Origin: an uncultured Treponema sp. | GTDB taxonomy: Bacteria; Spirochaetota; Spirochaetia; Treponematales; Treponemataceae | Direction: 5' to 3' | Assembly: GCA_937894335.1 (NCBI GenBank) | Contig: CALCRU010000070.1 | Coordinates: forward strand, 23,670-87,669 | Length of the DNA: 64,000 bases | Shown here: positions 10,046-18,379 of the stretch, piece by piece | Position numbering within the stretch: the stretch's first letter is position 1 | How the letters are laid out: each line of letters starts with the position of its first letter | Translations under genes and position numbers: made by a program | Notes under the pieces: generated by a model | The model's input: the letters and a program-made list of their open reading frames with translations, nothing else | What the model was told of the DNA's origin: nothing | The model's database searches: none

Positions 10046-10112
10046 CACGAATTTCGCACATTGAGTGCGAAATTCGTGAGTTATAAAAAATCCATGGATG
10101 GATTTTTTATAA
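10046..10112. terminator. Two adjacent perfect inverted repeats between convergent genes
   Basis: The first hairpin has 14-base arms at 10046-10059 and 10065-10078 with a 5-base loop and no T-tract. The second has 15-base arms at 10081-10095 and 10098-10112; its AT-rich arms give a T-run on either strand, and it overlaps the stop codon of the leftward gene. The second probably terminates transcription from both sides. The first is not a classical terminator. Confidence 0.7.
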
Positions 10113-11606
10113 CGGTATATTTCCGTGCTTCTTTGCAGGAGCAACATGCTGTGTCTTGTCTGCTAAGAATTCAAGACTTCGTGCAACTCGTTCACGAGTT
10201 TCTTCGGGGTTAATTATTTCGCTAATGTAATTGCGTTGAGCAGCAACAGTTGGCGTCATAATGGTGTTGCGATATTCTTCAGACTTCTGAGCAACAAGAG
10301 CAGCCTGTGCAGGGTCTTTCATTTCTTTTGCATAGAGAATTCCTAATGCGCCTTCTGCTCCCATAACTGCAATTTCTGCTTTTGGCCATGCATAGACAAA
10401 ATCCGCACCCAAGTGCTTTGAACACATTGCAATGTATGCTCCACCGTAAGCTTTTCTTGTTATAACGGTAACTTTGGGAACAGTTGCTTCACTGTATGCG
10501 TAAATGACTTTTGCTCCGTGACGAATAATACCTTTTTGTTCTTCATCAGGGCCGGGAAGGAATCCTGGAACATCAACAAATGTTACAAGGGGAACATTAA
10601 AACTGTCGCAGTAGCGTACAAAGCGTGCAATCTTGTCTGAAGCATCGCAGTTTAAAAGACCACCAATGTTTGCAGGGTTGTTTGCCACAATGCCTACTGA
10701 CTTTCCTTCAATCTTTGCAAAGCCAACAACTGCAACCGTTGCAAATTCCTGCATTACTTCAAAGAATGAATCGTCATCAACAACGCAGTCAATTACATCA
10801 CGAATGTCGTATCCACGCTTAGATTCTTCGGGAAGAACTTCTGCAATTTTCTTTGCCTTTTTGCGTTCGTCAAACTTGAACTTTGCATCCTGAACAATTT
10901 CTTCTCCGTAGTAGTGGGGAATGTAGTCTAAAAGACGGCGAACTTTTTCGTAACAGTCTTTTTCATCTGGACAGCGGAAATGAGTCACACCACTTTTCTG
11001 AGAGTGAATTGCTGCTCCTCCTAAATCTTCTGCAGAAATATCCATAAACAGAACGCTTTTTACAACTTTTGGTCCAGTAATGAACATCTGGCTGATTGAA
11101 TCAACTGCAAAAATAAAGTCTGTAATTCCAGGTGAGTATACAGCACCACCAGCACAGGGGCCTGCAATAATGCTTATCTGGGGAACAGTTCCCGAAGCGC
11201 GTACATTCTGATAGAACAAGTCTCCGTATCCACACAGAGCATCAACTCCTTCCTGAATGCGAGCTCCGCCTGAATCGTTAATGCCAATAACTGGACACTT
11301 TGCCTCAATGGCTTTTTCAATCAGTTCTGCAATTTTCTGTCCGTGAACTTTTCCAAGACTGCCGCCCTGAACGGTAAAGTCCTGAGCATAGACTGCAACT
11401 TTTTTTCCGTTGATTTTTCCAAATCCAGTTATGACACCGTCGTAAGGAATTTCCTTTTTATCCATTCCAAAGCTGGTACATGTGTGCCGTGCCGCAGAGT
11501 AGATTTCGTTGAATGTGCCTTTATCGCAAAGTGCATTAATGCGTTCGATTGCGTGCAGCTTTCCCTTTTCGTGCTGCTTGTCAACATTGTAAGTGTAATT
11601 ATTCAT
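10107..11606 (-). CDS. Acyl-CoA carboxyltransferase, propionyl-CoA carboxylase beta / methylmalonyl-CoA decarboxylase alpha type
   Basis: The 499-residue protein is a full-length two-crotonase-fold biotin-dependent carboxyltransferase. The N-terminal half carries CoA-binding and oxyanion motifs such as INDSGGARIQEGVDALCGYG and GPCAGGAVYSPG; the C-terminal half has ARFVRYCDSFNVPLVTFVDVPGFLPG and RKAYGGAYIAM. Such subunits move CO2 between carboxybiotin and propionyl- or methylmalonyl-CoA. No biotin carboxylase, biotin carrier or membrane decarboxylase subunit is in the window, so the direction (carboxylase or Na+-pumping decarboxylase) cannot be told from context. The ATG at 11606 follows AAGAGG and a strong promoter with two repeats lies upstream. 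Confidence 0.93.
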   Translation of the reverse strand: MNNYTYNVDKQHEKGKLHAIERINALCDKGTFNEIYSAARHTCTSFGMDKKEIPYDGVITGFGKINGKKVAVYAQDFTVQGGSLGKVHGQKIAELIEKAIEAKCPVIGINDSGGARIQEGVDALCGYGDLFYQNVRASGTVPQISIIAGPCAGGAVYSPGITDFIFAVDSISQMFITGPKVVKSVLFMDISAEDLGGAAIHSQKSGVTHFRCPDEKDCYEKVRRLLDYIPHYYGEEIVQDAKFKFDERKKAKKIAEVLPEESKRGYDIRDVIDCVVDDDSFFEVMQEFATVAVVGFAKIEGKSVGIVANNPANIGGLLNCDASDKIARFVRYCDSFNVPLVTFVDVPGFLPGPDEEQKGIIRHGAKVIYAYSEATVPKVTVITRKAYGGAYIAMCSKHLGADFVYAWPKAEIAVMGAEGALGILYAKEMKDPAQAALVAQKSEEYRNTIMTPTVAAQRNYISEIINPEETRERVARSLEFLADKTQHVAPAKKHGNIPL

Positions 11607-11634
11607 TAGATACCTCTTGTTAGCAAGTTAGAAA

Positions 11635-11673
11635 ATTGTAGCATGACATTACGCATAAGTCAATATGACATTA
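11635..11673 (-). promoter_or_regulatory. Promoter of the carboxyltransferase gene with a direct-repeat operator candidate
   Basis: Read on the minus strand, TTGACT (11663-11658) and TACAAT (11640-11635) are separated by 17 bases, with TGC before the -10 (extended -10). Two exact copies of TAATGTCAT (plus strand 11643-11651 and 11665-11673) lie 22 bases apart, two helical turns, bracketing the -35. This spacing is typical of a site for a dimer or tandem-bound regulator. Confidence 0.7.
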
Positions 11674-11708
11674 TTTTAAATTTTGTCAAACTGATTTTGT
11701 GGAGTTTT

Positions 11709-13427
11709 TTACTGTAAGTCTGTAGAGCCACTTAGTGCCAGATCGCTCTGGATTAGGTCTTCTCTTGCCCGAGTAAGTTCGTCACTTCGGTTTACCCAAT
11801 CGTAGGTTTCGGAAAGAAGAAGGACCGCCTTGTAAATGTCCCCGTCTGATTCTTCCTTTGCCTTTTCAAAACTGTCTGCAAAGTCGTTCAGACTAAAAAG
11901 CTTTTCTTCCGCATTTTCTGAGATTCCGCTTACAAGCCATTTTTTTCCGTTAAAGGTAAGGCTTACTTTATCATTGTGCCTTATAACATGCAGAACTCTG
12001 TCCTCGCTGTAGACAAAGTAATATGTAACCAGATTTTTTGCCGTGTCGCCCTTTTTTAGCAGGCTGATTCCGTCTTCTGAGGTAATGGGTTCAGGTCTGT
12101 CTTTTTTTTGAGGAGCCTTTGCGTAAAGCGATGCAGGTTCTCCGTTTATTGTAAGTTGGGTAAGTCCGTAAATGTCGGTTGAGGCTCCCCTGTTGCGCCA
12201 GAACCATTGTGCTGGAGAATAGGTTTTGCCACTTCCGCTGTAGGTTTCCTTTGACTTTGCAGAAACATAAAATCCGCTAAGCATGTCGTTCAGCTTTCTC
12301 ATCTGGCTGCCCTGAGTGCTTTCTTTTACTGCAATAATGTCTAGCGAGTTGTATGCGGAATAGAAAAATTCTGTTGTCTCTCTGGAAGTCATTCCTACTG
12401 TAGTGGGATTGTTTTGGTTTCCGCGAATGTATGAGAATGAAAAAACTGCAAGGACAAGGACTGCCGCCGCCACAATGGAAAGTAGCGTACTGTTTTTGCG
12501 GAACCATCTCTTTGTCCTTAGGGCAGACATGAAAGACTTTCTCTTCTGACTGTTTTCTGCACTGGAAATTTTCTGCTGAATGTCTGTGGCCTTGGGCAGA
12601 AACTGCATAAAGTCTTCCAGCGGAAAAGAAATGCCTTCCAAAATTGCGTCGTTTTTTGTTCCCCCTTCCTGAATCTGAAAAGTAACTGCTTCCTGCAAAG
12701 AGCGTTTCTTTGCAGAAAAAGATTTTTTGTGTACCTCAGTTTTTGCGTTCCGTTTAAGGGAGTTGTCTATGAAAAAGGAAAGCTTTTGTGGAGAGTCAGG
12801 AAATATAAGGCTAACGGGAAGAAAATTTGCATCTCTTATGTCTTCGTACCGCCTGTCAGAATTTGTTTCTGCAAAGGGAACTGTTTTTGTAAGGGAGCGA
12901 TAGGCAATGGCTGCCTGCAAAAAGTTTACTGCCGCAGTTCCGCTTAAGTCCTTGCGAACATAAAATCCGTTCAGAGAACTTTCCCTTTCGTTACCCAAAC
13001 TAGAAGAGGCTAGGGTAAAAATATATTCTGGAAGAAAGAGAATTTTTTTATTAGGGCCTTCACCGTCAGAAATAAAAATTCCTCCAGCACCCACATTGGG
13101 AACTTTTATTCCTCCACGGTTTGCATTTTCCAGAGCTTCCACCGTTACCGCTGCATAAGAAAAATCTTCGCCCAAAGTTTTTCCTGTAAAGGCCTGCCCT
13201 TCAAACAGAACACTTTCTCTTCGTCCTTCCTGCTTAAGCCTTGTGCCTGTAAAACACCACGAAGAAAAACTCCAAGAGTTGTTTTCTCTTACGGCAAGAA
13301 GGCCTTCGTCTGCAATGTGGTCAGAAAGTCTGGCCTTTGCAAAGGTGTTCTGGGTCATGTTCATGTCCAGACAGACTGATGTGCCGTTGGAAAAAACTAT
13401 GGGTGCGCAGTCGATAACTTGTGTCAT
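11709..13427 (-). CDS. Uncharacterised single-pass membrane protein in the hflKC operon
   Basis: This is a 572-residue protein I do not recognise. Residues 1-180 are beta-rich and cysteine-poor, a lysine/arginine-rich linker follows, and one transmembrane segment is near residues 317-334 (STLLSIVAAAVLVLAVFSF). The C-terminal part, about 230 residues, ends in an acidic helical segment. Its start lies 8 bases after hflC, so it is the third gene of the hflK-hflC operon. That placement suggests a link to the HflKC/FtsH membrane-quality-control complex, but nothing in the sequence identifies an enzyme. Confidence 0.85.
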   Translation of the reverse strand: MTQVIDCAPIVFSNGTSVCLDMNMTQNTFAKARLSDHIADEGLLAVRENNSWSFSSWCFTGTRLKQEGRRESVLFEGQAFTGKTLGEDFSYAAVTVEALENANRGGIKVPNVGAGGIFISDGEGPNKKILFLPEYIFTLASSSLGNERESSLNGFYVRKDLSGTAAVNFLQAAIAYRSLTKTVPFAETNSDRRYEDIRDANFLPVSLIFPDSPQKLSFFIDNSLKRNAKTEVHKKSFSAKKRSLQEAVTFQIQEGGTKNDAILEGISFPLEDFMQFLPKATDIQQKISSAENSQKRKSFMSALRTKRWFRKNSTLLSIVAAAVLVLAVFSFSYIRGNQNNPTTVGMTSRETTEFFYSAYNSLDIIAVKESTQGSQMRKLNDMLSGFYVSAKSKETYSGSGKTYSPAQWFWRNRGASTDIYGLTQLTINGEPASLYAKAPQKKDRPEPITSEDGISLLKKGDTAKNLVTYYFVYSEDRVLHVIRHNDKVSLTFNGKKWLVSGISENAEEKLFSLNDFADSFEKAKEESDGDIYKAVLLLSETYDWVNRSDELTRAREDLIQSDLALSGSTDLQ

Positions 13428-13435
13428 GGCCTTAC

Positions 13436-14437
13436 CTACCTGTTTCCCGATGGACTGTACAGGTACTTAAAGTAGTCCATGTTTGTGCTGTATGTCGTGT
13501 CAAAATTCTGCATGGTTGTCTTGTAGGACTCAAGACTTTTCCAGAACTCGTAGAACTGGGGGTCCCGACTGTATGCCTCTGCATAGATTCTTGCCGCTTC
13601 TGCATCTGCCTTACCTTTTGTCTCTTCGCTTATACGGTATGCCTCACTTTCTATGGTGCGCTTTTCGTTTTCTAGACGGCCAAGCCATTCAGCTCGTTTT
13701 CCTTCGCCCAAAGAACGGTACGCCTGAGCAACCTGATTTCGTTCCTTTATCATTCTGCTGTAGACGCTAGAGGTAAGCTCGTCAGAGTATTTTATCTGAC
13801 GGGGAACAATGTCAATAAGTTCTATGCCGTATTCGCCAACCATTTTGCGAGCCTCGTCTGCCATTTCTTCGCACAGTCGGTCACGACCCTTGCTTATGTT
13901 TTCGTTTGTGGTGCCTGCGTTTACAAGTGCCTCAATCTGCGCGCTGTCCTCGTCTTCCATGTCTACAAGCTGAGCGTCTGCATCTGCATGTACTTCGTTA
14001 ATGATGTTTGAGGAGCGTACGATTTCGCTAAGCCTGTTGCGTGTTATGATTGTTCTTGTTGCAGAATCAATTATGTCGCTAAGCTTAATGTCTGCTTCTT
14101 TTACGGTTTTAAATGACTGATAGAAAAGTGCCGGATCTACAATGCGCCATCTGCTTGTGGTGTCTACAATGATGAACTGATTTTCACGAGTGGGAATGCG
14201 ATCGGCATCTCCGTCCAAAGAAAGTATGAGAGAAGGATATTCAGTAACTTCGTCAATGAAGGGCATTTTTATGTAAAGGCCTGCTTCTGTTCGAGAGGCT
14301 ACAATCTGTCCAAAGCGAGTAACAACCGCCTGCTGGTCTTCGCGTACAACATAAAACGGAAGTCCCCACAGTATTACAATCAGGACTATAAAGGCAATTA
14401 CTACGCCTGCTATTGTCTTTTTTGCTTTTGCTGCCAT
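13436..14437 (-). CDS. hflC: Protease modulator HflC
   Basis: This 333-residue SPFH/band-7 protein has one N-terminal membrane segment (about residues 8-30) and the family pattern VVREDQQAVVTRFGQI, GLYIKMPFID, and TTSRWRIVDPALFYQS. HflC pairs with HflK in a large membrane ring around the FtsH protease and tunes its activity. The C-terminal half has the long heptad region and the EAARIYAEAYSRDPQFYEFWKSLESY motif typical of HflC. It starts 10 bases after hflK in the same direction. Confidence 0.95.
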   Translation of the reverse strand: MAAKAKKTIAGVVIAFIVLIVILWGLPFYVVREDQQAVVTRFGQIVASRTEAGLYIKMPFIDEVTEYPSLILSLDGDADRIPTRENQFIIVDTTSRWRIVDPALFYQSFKTVKEADIKLSDIIDSATRTIITRNRLSEIVRSSNIINEVHADADAQLVDMEDEDSAQIEALVNAGTTNENISKGRDRLCEEMADEARKMVGEYGIELIDIVPRQIKYSDELTSSVYSRMIKERNQVAQAYRSLGEGKRAEWLGRLENEKRTIESEAYRISEETKGKADAEAARIYAEAYSRDPQFYEFWKSLESYKTTMQNFDTTYSTNMDYFKYLYSPSGNR

Positions 14438-14447
14438 GTTTGTCTCC

Positions 14448-15410
14448 TTAGTTTGAACCCAGATTTTTTACAGGGAGGATGTTTTCCAGTTCGCCGTCAA
14501 TAAGCGTCTGCTTTTCGTCTCCAGAACCAAAGATTTCTTCCATAGTTTCAAGGTAGAGCCGTTCTCTGGTAATGGCAGGAGCCCTGCGGTATTCTTCATA
14601 AACTGAATTGAATCGAGCTACATCACCAAGAGCCTTGTTAACCCTTTCTGCCGCATAACCTTCCGCAATCTGAATCTGGCGGTCGGCCTCACCCTGAGCA
14701 CGGGGAATTTCTGCGTTGTAGCTTTCTTTGCCTTCGTTAATGAACCTGTTCATATCCTGAATTGCCTTGTTTACATCTTCAAATGCATCCTGAACTCCCT
14801 GAGGGGGAACAATGTTCTGTAGCTTAACCGCAAAAACATCAATTCCCATTCCCAAATGATCAAACTGGCTGTTCATCATTTCTACTGCAAGATTTTCTAT
14901 TGTACTTCGTTCAGAGCTCATTATCTCAAGAATTGCGCGGTCGCCAACAAGAGAGTTTATAACTGAACGGCTTATGTCCCTAATTGTCTGCTGCTTTTCC
15001 TGTACGCTAAAAAGCCATGCCTTGGGGTCAACAATCCTGTACTGAATTATCCATTCCACATCTACAATGTTAAGGTCACCGGTGAGCATGGTAGACTCGC
15101 TGGTAATTCCGTTCTGATACTGATTTATTGTGCCGCCCTTTACGGTTTTAAATCCGAACTGTTCCGTCTGAACAACTTTGTTTCCGGGAACGACATACTT
15201 TCTGTCTATTCCGAAGGGAAGCTTGAACTGGAGTCCAGGGCCAAGTGTCTTTTCGTACTTTCCGAATCTAGTGATTACAGCCTGCTCAGTCTGATCAACA
15301 ACAAAAAAACTTGAAAAGAAAATTCCTAAAAATGCGACAAGTATAATCAAAAGGATGATTGTTGTCGGATTAAAGAATTTCTTTACCCTTGCTTTTTTTT
15401 CTTCTGTCAT
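14448..15410 (-). CDS. hflK: FtsH protease activity modulator HflK
   Basis: This 320-residue band-7 protein has one transmembrane segment (about residues 14-34) and the HflK patterns VVDQTEQAVITRFGKYEKTL, PGLQFKLPFGID and VEWIIQYRIVDPKAWLF. It would form the hetero-oligomeric HflKC ring with the next gene. It lacks the proline/glycine-rich N-terminal tail seen in gammaproteobacterial HflK and is shorter, as is usual outside that group. AAGGAG lies just before the ATG and a promoter is visible upstream on the minus strand. Confidence 0.95.
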   Translation of the reverse strand: MTEEKKARVKKFFNPTTIILLIILVAFLGIFFSSFFVVDQTEQAVITRFGKYEKTLGPGLQFKLPFGIDRKYVVPGNKVVQTEQFGFKTVKGGTINQYQNGITSESTMLTGDLNIVDVEWIIQYRIVDPKAWLFSVQEKQQTIRDISRSVINSLVGDRAILEIMSSERSTIENLAVEMMNSQFDHLGMGIDVFAVKLQNIVPPQGVQDAFEDVNKAIQDMNRFINEGKESYNAEIPRAQGEADRQIQIAEGYAAERVNKALGDVARFNSVYEEYRRAPAITRERLYLETMEEIFGSGDEKQTLIDGELENILPVKNLGSN

Positions 15411-15428
15411 AAATACTCCTTAATGTCA

Positions 15429-15457
15429 AATGTAAGCAAAATATCTTATAAATTCAA
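15429..15457 (-). promoter_or_regulatory. Promoter of hflK operon
   Basis: On the minus strand TTGAAT (15457-15452) and TACATT (15434-15429) are spaced by 17 bases. The transcript would begin about 11 bases before the AAGGAG ribosome site of hflK. It overlaps the rightward promoter of the DUF4230 gene, so the two directions may compete. Confidence 0.6.
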
Positions 15458-15474
15458 GAGAAATGTGCTATAAT
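15446..15474 (+). promoter_or_regulatory. Promoter of the DUF4230 gene
   Basis: A consensus TATAAT lies at 15469-15474, with a weak -35 (TTATAA, 15446-15451) 17 bases upstream. The start site would fall about 16 bases before the ATG, leaving room for the AAAGGAGGT ribosome site. Confidence 0.5.
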
Positions 15475-15496
15475 CCATGTGTAAAAGGAGGTAGAA

Positions 15497-16132
15497 ATGG
15501 CTGACGAAAACAAAGGCTCTCGTAAAGAAAAAAAATCCGGCGGAAGAATTTTCTGGTGGATTTTTAGGCGGATAATTCTTCCTCTTGTTATAGTCTGTGC
15601 CCTTCTTGGAGCCGGCTACTATACCCTGCAGAAGTTCAACGCTCGCAAGGTGGAAAAACTTCATGCCACCCTTTATTCTCAGGTGCAGCAGGTTGCGGAA
15701 CTTACGGTTTTAAAGAACAACTACACTGATGTGGTTTCCATTAAGGCTACAAAAATTGGCGGACTTGCAAAAGCCTACAGTATTGTAAAATACAGGGGGG
15801 TTACCAGAATAGGAATTGAAGATGTTACCAAAATAAAAATTGAATTTGGAGAGGACGGAAATTCCGCAAAGGTAAAGGTTCCCTTTTCCACATTTCTTGG
15901 AAACGATATAGTGCCAGAATCTCTGGAGGTGTTTGACGAAAAGAAAAGCATTTTTGTTCCCATTGGTACGCAGGAAATTTTTGACGAAATAAAAATCGAT
16001 ATGGAAGAAAATGTTGCAAGGCTAAAGGCCGAAGGAATTCTTCTTGAGGCAGATTCCCAGGTGCGCTCCCTTATAACATCAATGTTTCATGCTGCCGGAA
16101 TAGAAAATGTTGAGGTTCTAAACACCTTTTAA
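15497..16132 (+). CDS. DUF4230 family membrane-anchored protein
   Basis: The ATG follows a near-perfect AAAGGAGGT at 15484-15492. The 211-residue protein has a basic N-terminus, one transmembrane segment (about residues 28-46) and a soluble domain with the DUF4230 pattern VAELTVLKNNYTDVV, then a beta-rich part and a helical tail (VRSLITSMFHAAGIENVEV). DUF4230 proteins are widespread, single-pass and of unknown function. It is transcribed alone, divergently from hflK and convergently with the ABC-F gene. Confidence 0.8.
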   Translation: MADENKGSRKEKKSGGRIFWWIFRRIILPLVIVCALLGAGYYTLQKFNARKVEKLHATLYSQVQQVAELTVLKNNYTDVVSIKATKIGGLAKAYSIVKYRGVTRIGIEDVTKIKIEFGEDGNSAKVKVPFSTFLGNDIVPESLEVFDEKKSIFVPIGTQEIFDEIKIDMEENVARLKAEGILLEADSQVRSLITSMFHAAGIENVEVLNTF

Positions 16133-16145
16133 CTGAATGCAAAAC

Positions 16146-18038
16146 TTATGCCCGTTCGGCAAGAACTTCCCAACGGGCGTAACTTGTTTCCAATTCTGCT
16201 GCAATGGTCTTGTATTCTTCTCCTGCTTTTGAAACTTCTGCATAGTCACTTCCGCTCATTGCTTCTTCAAGTTGGGACTGCCGGCTTTCTAGTTCTGCAA
16301 TGTGCTTTTCCAGTTCTTCAAATTCTTTCTGCTCTTTAAACGAAAGTTTTTTCTTCTGCTCTGTAGGTTTTGACTTTTCTTCCTCATTCTGATTTTTCTG
16401 TCCTGCTTTTGACTGGCTTTCTTCCTGCTTTAAAAGTTTTTTATAGGCAATGTATTCGCTGCATTTGCCCACATATCCGCTTACGCTTCCGTCATCTTCC
16501 ATTATAAAAAGAGTGTCTGCAATTTTATCCATAAAGTAGCGGTCGTGGCTTACAATTAAGAGACAGCCTTTGAATCCCAAAAGAAACTGCTCAAGAATGT
16601 TCATGGTAAAAATGTCAAAGTCGTTTGTAGGTTCGTCAAGAATTATAAAGTTGGGATTCTGCATAAGGAGCCTTACCAGAAGGAGTCTTTTTCTTTCGCC
16701 ACCGCTTAGTGTGCTTACTGGTGAGTACTGGATTTTTCCTTCAAAGCCAAACTGTTCCAGAAATTGCGAGGCGCTCAAACTTGTGCCGTCGTTCATCTGC
16801 ATAACTTCTGCAACTTCCTTTATGTATTCCAAAACGGTAAGTTCCGTGTTTTCAAAAACAGGATTCTGTTCGTAGTAGGCTAGGGCAGTGTTTACTCCGC
16901 AGACAACCGAGCCAGAGTCAGGCTGAATTTTTTGTGCTATTATGTTAAGAAGTGTGGTCTTTCCCGAACCGTTGTTGCCAAAGATTCCGATTTTTTCTCC
17001 CTTGTTGAAGGTGTAGCTGAATGAATTTAAAACTGATGATTTGGAAAATCCCTTGGTAAAGTTTTTTGAAACAGAGTGTAGTTCAAGAATTTTTCCTCCC
17101 AAGCGGCGACCTGCAACTTCAAAAGTAAAGTCTTTGTCTGCAGTAAATTTTTCTCTGTTGATTAAGGCCATGTCGTGCTGGATTCTTGCTTTTGCTTTTG
17201 TTCCTCGGGCGCATGGTCCCCTCATAAGCCAGTCACGCTCAAACCTAAGAACGCTTTCTATGCGCCTTTCTGTGTTTGCTTCTATCTGAGCCTCCACTTC
17301 TTTTTTTTCAAGATATTGGGAGTAGTTTCCTATGTACAGTTTTACAGAACCACGAAAAAGTTCGTAGATGTGATTGCATACTGCGTCAAGAAAGTAGCGG
17401 TCGTGGGTTACCATTAAGACACTGCGGTTTGTAGAAACAAGATATTCTTGAAGCCATGCAATTGTACTTATGTCCAGATGATTGGTTGGTTCGTCAAGAA
17501 GAAGAAGTTTTGTGTCTTCTACAAGAACTTGTGCAAGGGCAACTTTTTTTAACATGCCGCCAGAAAGTTGGCCCATGCGTCTGTCCATGTCTGTAAGTCC
17601 CAGTTCCGAAAGAATTGATGCAACCTGAGTTTCGTAGTTCCAAAGATTTTTTTGTTCCAGTTGAATGGAAAGTTCGTCAAATCTTTTTTGTGCTGAATCT
17701 GACATTTGTGACTGCATGAGGCTGCATGCCTCTTCGTATTCCCTTATGAGTGCAAGTTTGGGAGAATCTGTTTTAAAGATGTGGCTTCTGATTGTGTCGT
17801 CTTTGTTAAAGGAAATGTCCTGGGGAAGAAAGGAAATACCTGCTTCCCTGTTAACGACAACCGTTCCTTCGTCAGGCTGGAGTACTCCTGCAATAGTGTT
17901 AAGCAGAGTGGATTTTCCCGTACCGTTGCGTCCAATGAGAGCTACTTTGTCGCCCTCGTTAAGTCCGAATGTTACGCCGGTGAACAGAGGCTTTTCCCTT
18001 CCAATGCGCGCCAGATTGTTTACAGAAAGCAGATTCAT
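16146..18038 (-). CDS. ABC-F family ATPase, Uup-like
   Basis: The 630-residue protein has two ABC ATPase domains and no membrane segments. Walker A motifs are GRNGTGKST (residues 36-44) and GNNGSGKTT; signatures are LSGGM and LSGGE; Walker B segments are LLLLDEPTNHLD and FIILDEPTNDFD. A linker of about 80 residues joins the domains, and the C-terminus (from about residue 540) is a charged coiled coil, as in Uup. ABC-F proteins act on ribosomes or, for Uup, also affect precise excision of mobile DNA. No Shine-Dalgarno sequence precedes the ATG; a -10 box lies only 6 bases upstream. Confidence 0.9.
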   Translation of the reverse strand: MNLLSVNNLARIGREKPLFTGVTFGLNEGDKVALIGRNGTGKSTLLNTIAGVLQPDEGTVVVNREAGISFLPQDISFNKDDTIRSHIFKTDSPKLALIREYEEACSLMQSQMSDSAQKRFDELSIQLEQKNLWNYETQVASILSELGLTDMDRRMGQLSGGMLKKVALAQVLVEDTKLLLLDEPTNHLDISTIAWLQEYLVSTNRSVLMVTHDRYFLDAVCNHIYELFRGSVKLYIGNYSQYLEKKEVEAQIEANTERRIESVLRFERDWLMRGPCARGTKAKARIQHDMALINREKFTADKDFTFEVAGRRLGGKILELHSVSKNFTKGFSKSSVLNSFSYTFNKGEKIGIFGNNGSGKTTLLNIIAQKIQPDSGSVVCGVNTALAYYEQNPVFENTELTVLEYIKEVAEVMQMNDGTSLSASQFLEQFGFEGKIQYSPVSTLSGGERKRLLLVRLLMQNPNFIILDEPTNDFDIFTMNILEQFLLGFKGCLLIVSHDRYFMDKIADTLFIMEDDGSVSGYVGKCSEYIAYKKLLKQEESQSKAGQKNQNEEEKSKPTEQKKKLSFKEQKEFEELEKHIAELESRQSQLEEAMSGSDYAEVSKAGEEYKTIAAELETSYARWEVLAERA

Positions 18039-18044
18039 GGTGAC

Positions 18045-18053
18045 AGTGTAGCA
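18045..18053 (-). promoter_or_regulatory. Extended -10 promoter giving a probable leaderless ABC-F mRNA
   Basis: On the minus strand TGC followed by TACACT (18050-18045) forms an extended -10, and only 6 bases separate it from the ATG at 18038. No good -35 is visible. Transcription would start at or next to the A of the start codon. Confidence 0.5.
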
Positions 18054-18080
18054 TATAAAGGCGCCGTCTGCACAGAGGGC

Positions 18081-18109
18081 TTGCTGTTTTCATGCAAATG
18101 CGCTATTCT
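18081..18109 (+). promoter_or_regulatory. Promoter of tRNA-Ala
   Basis: TTGCTG (18081-18086) and TATTCT (18104-18109) are separated by 17 bases, placing the start about 5 bases before the mature tRNA 5' end. Confidence 0.55.
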
Positions 18110-18120
18110 ATACCTCGCAT

Positions 18121-18193
18121 GGGGATATAGCTCATCTGGTAGAGCGACAGGTTCGCAATCTGTAGGTGGTCGGTTCGAGTCCGATTATCTCCA
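18121..18193 (+). tRNA. tRNA-Ala (anticodon CGC)
   Basis: A complete 73-base cloverleaf can be drawn: 7-base-pair acceptor stem GGGGATA/TATCTCC with the G3:U70 pair that marks alanine tRNAs, D-arm GCTC/GAGC, anticodon stem ACAGG/TCTGT with loop TTCGCAA (anticodon CGC, decoding GCG), T-arm with TTCGAGT, and discriminator A. The CCA end is not encoded. The 3' half is repeated 148 bases downstream. Confidence 0.93.
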
Positions 18194-18379
18194 CTAGATG
18201 TTAGAAAAAAGATAAGACATTCGACTGCAAGAGAGGCAGTTAACCTGCACCGACCAGCGTAACGAGCGCGCGAAAGCGAAAAGGCGGCCTGCCGCCGTCA
18301 GCGAGTGAAGCCGGAGGTCGGTTCGAGTCCGATTATCTCCACTAGATGTTAGGGAAAAGATAATTCGGTCGACTGCAAA
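18168..18379 (+). repeat. Direct duplication of the tRNA-Ala 3' end around a GC-rich insert
   Basis: Bases 18168-18204 (T-arm, acceptor 3' strand and 12 bases beyond) recur exactly at 18316-18352, and the match continues with a few mismatches to about 18231/18379, always with an offset of 148. Between the copies, 18232-18315 is GC-rich, unlike its surroundings. It holds GGCGG/CCGCC and CGC-GAAA-GCG hairpins, and CCGACC (18250-18255) can pair with GGTCGG of the second copy (18316-18321). The second copy lacks the 5' half and is not a tRNA gene. This is either an excision or integration scar at a tRNA 3' end or a tandem duplication that gained a structured repeat. Confidence 0.85.

Noticed and set aside
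18205..18315. Integron attC site in the insert
   Set aside because: GTTAACC does not fit the GTTRRRY core and no paired core site was found, so the insert does not match attC.
18316..18341. A second tRNA at the repeated T-arm
   Set aside because: Only the T-arm and acceptor 3' strand are present; there is no 5' acceptor, D-arm or anticodon arm.
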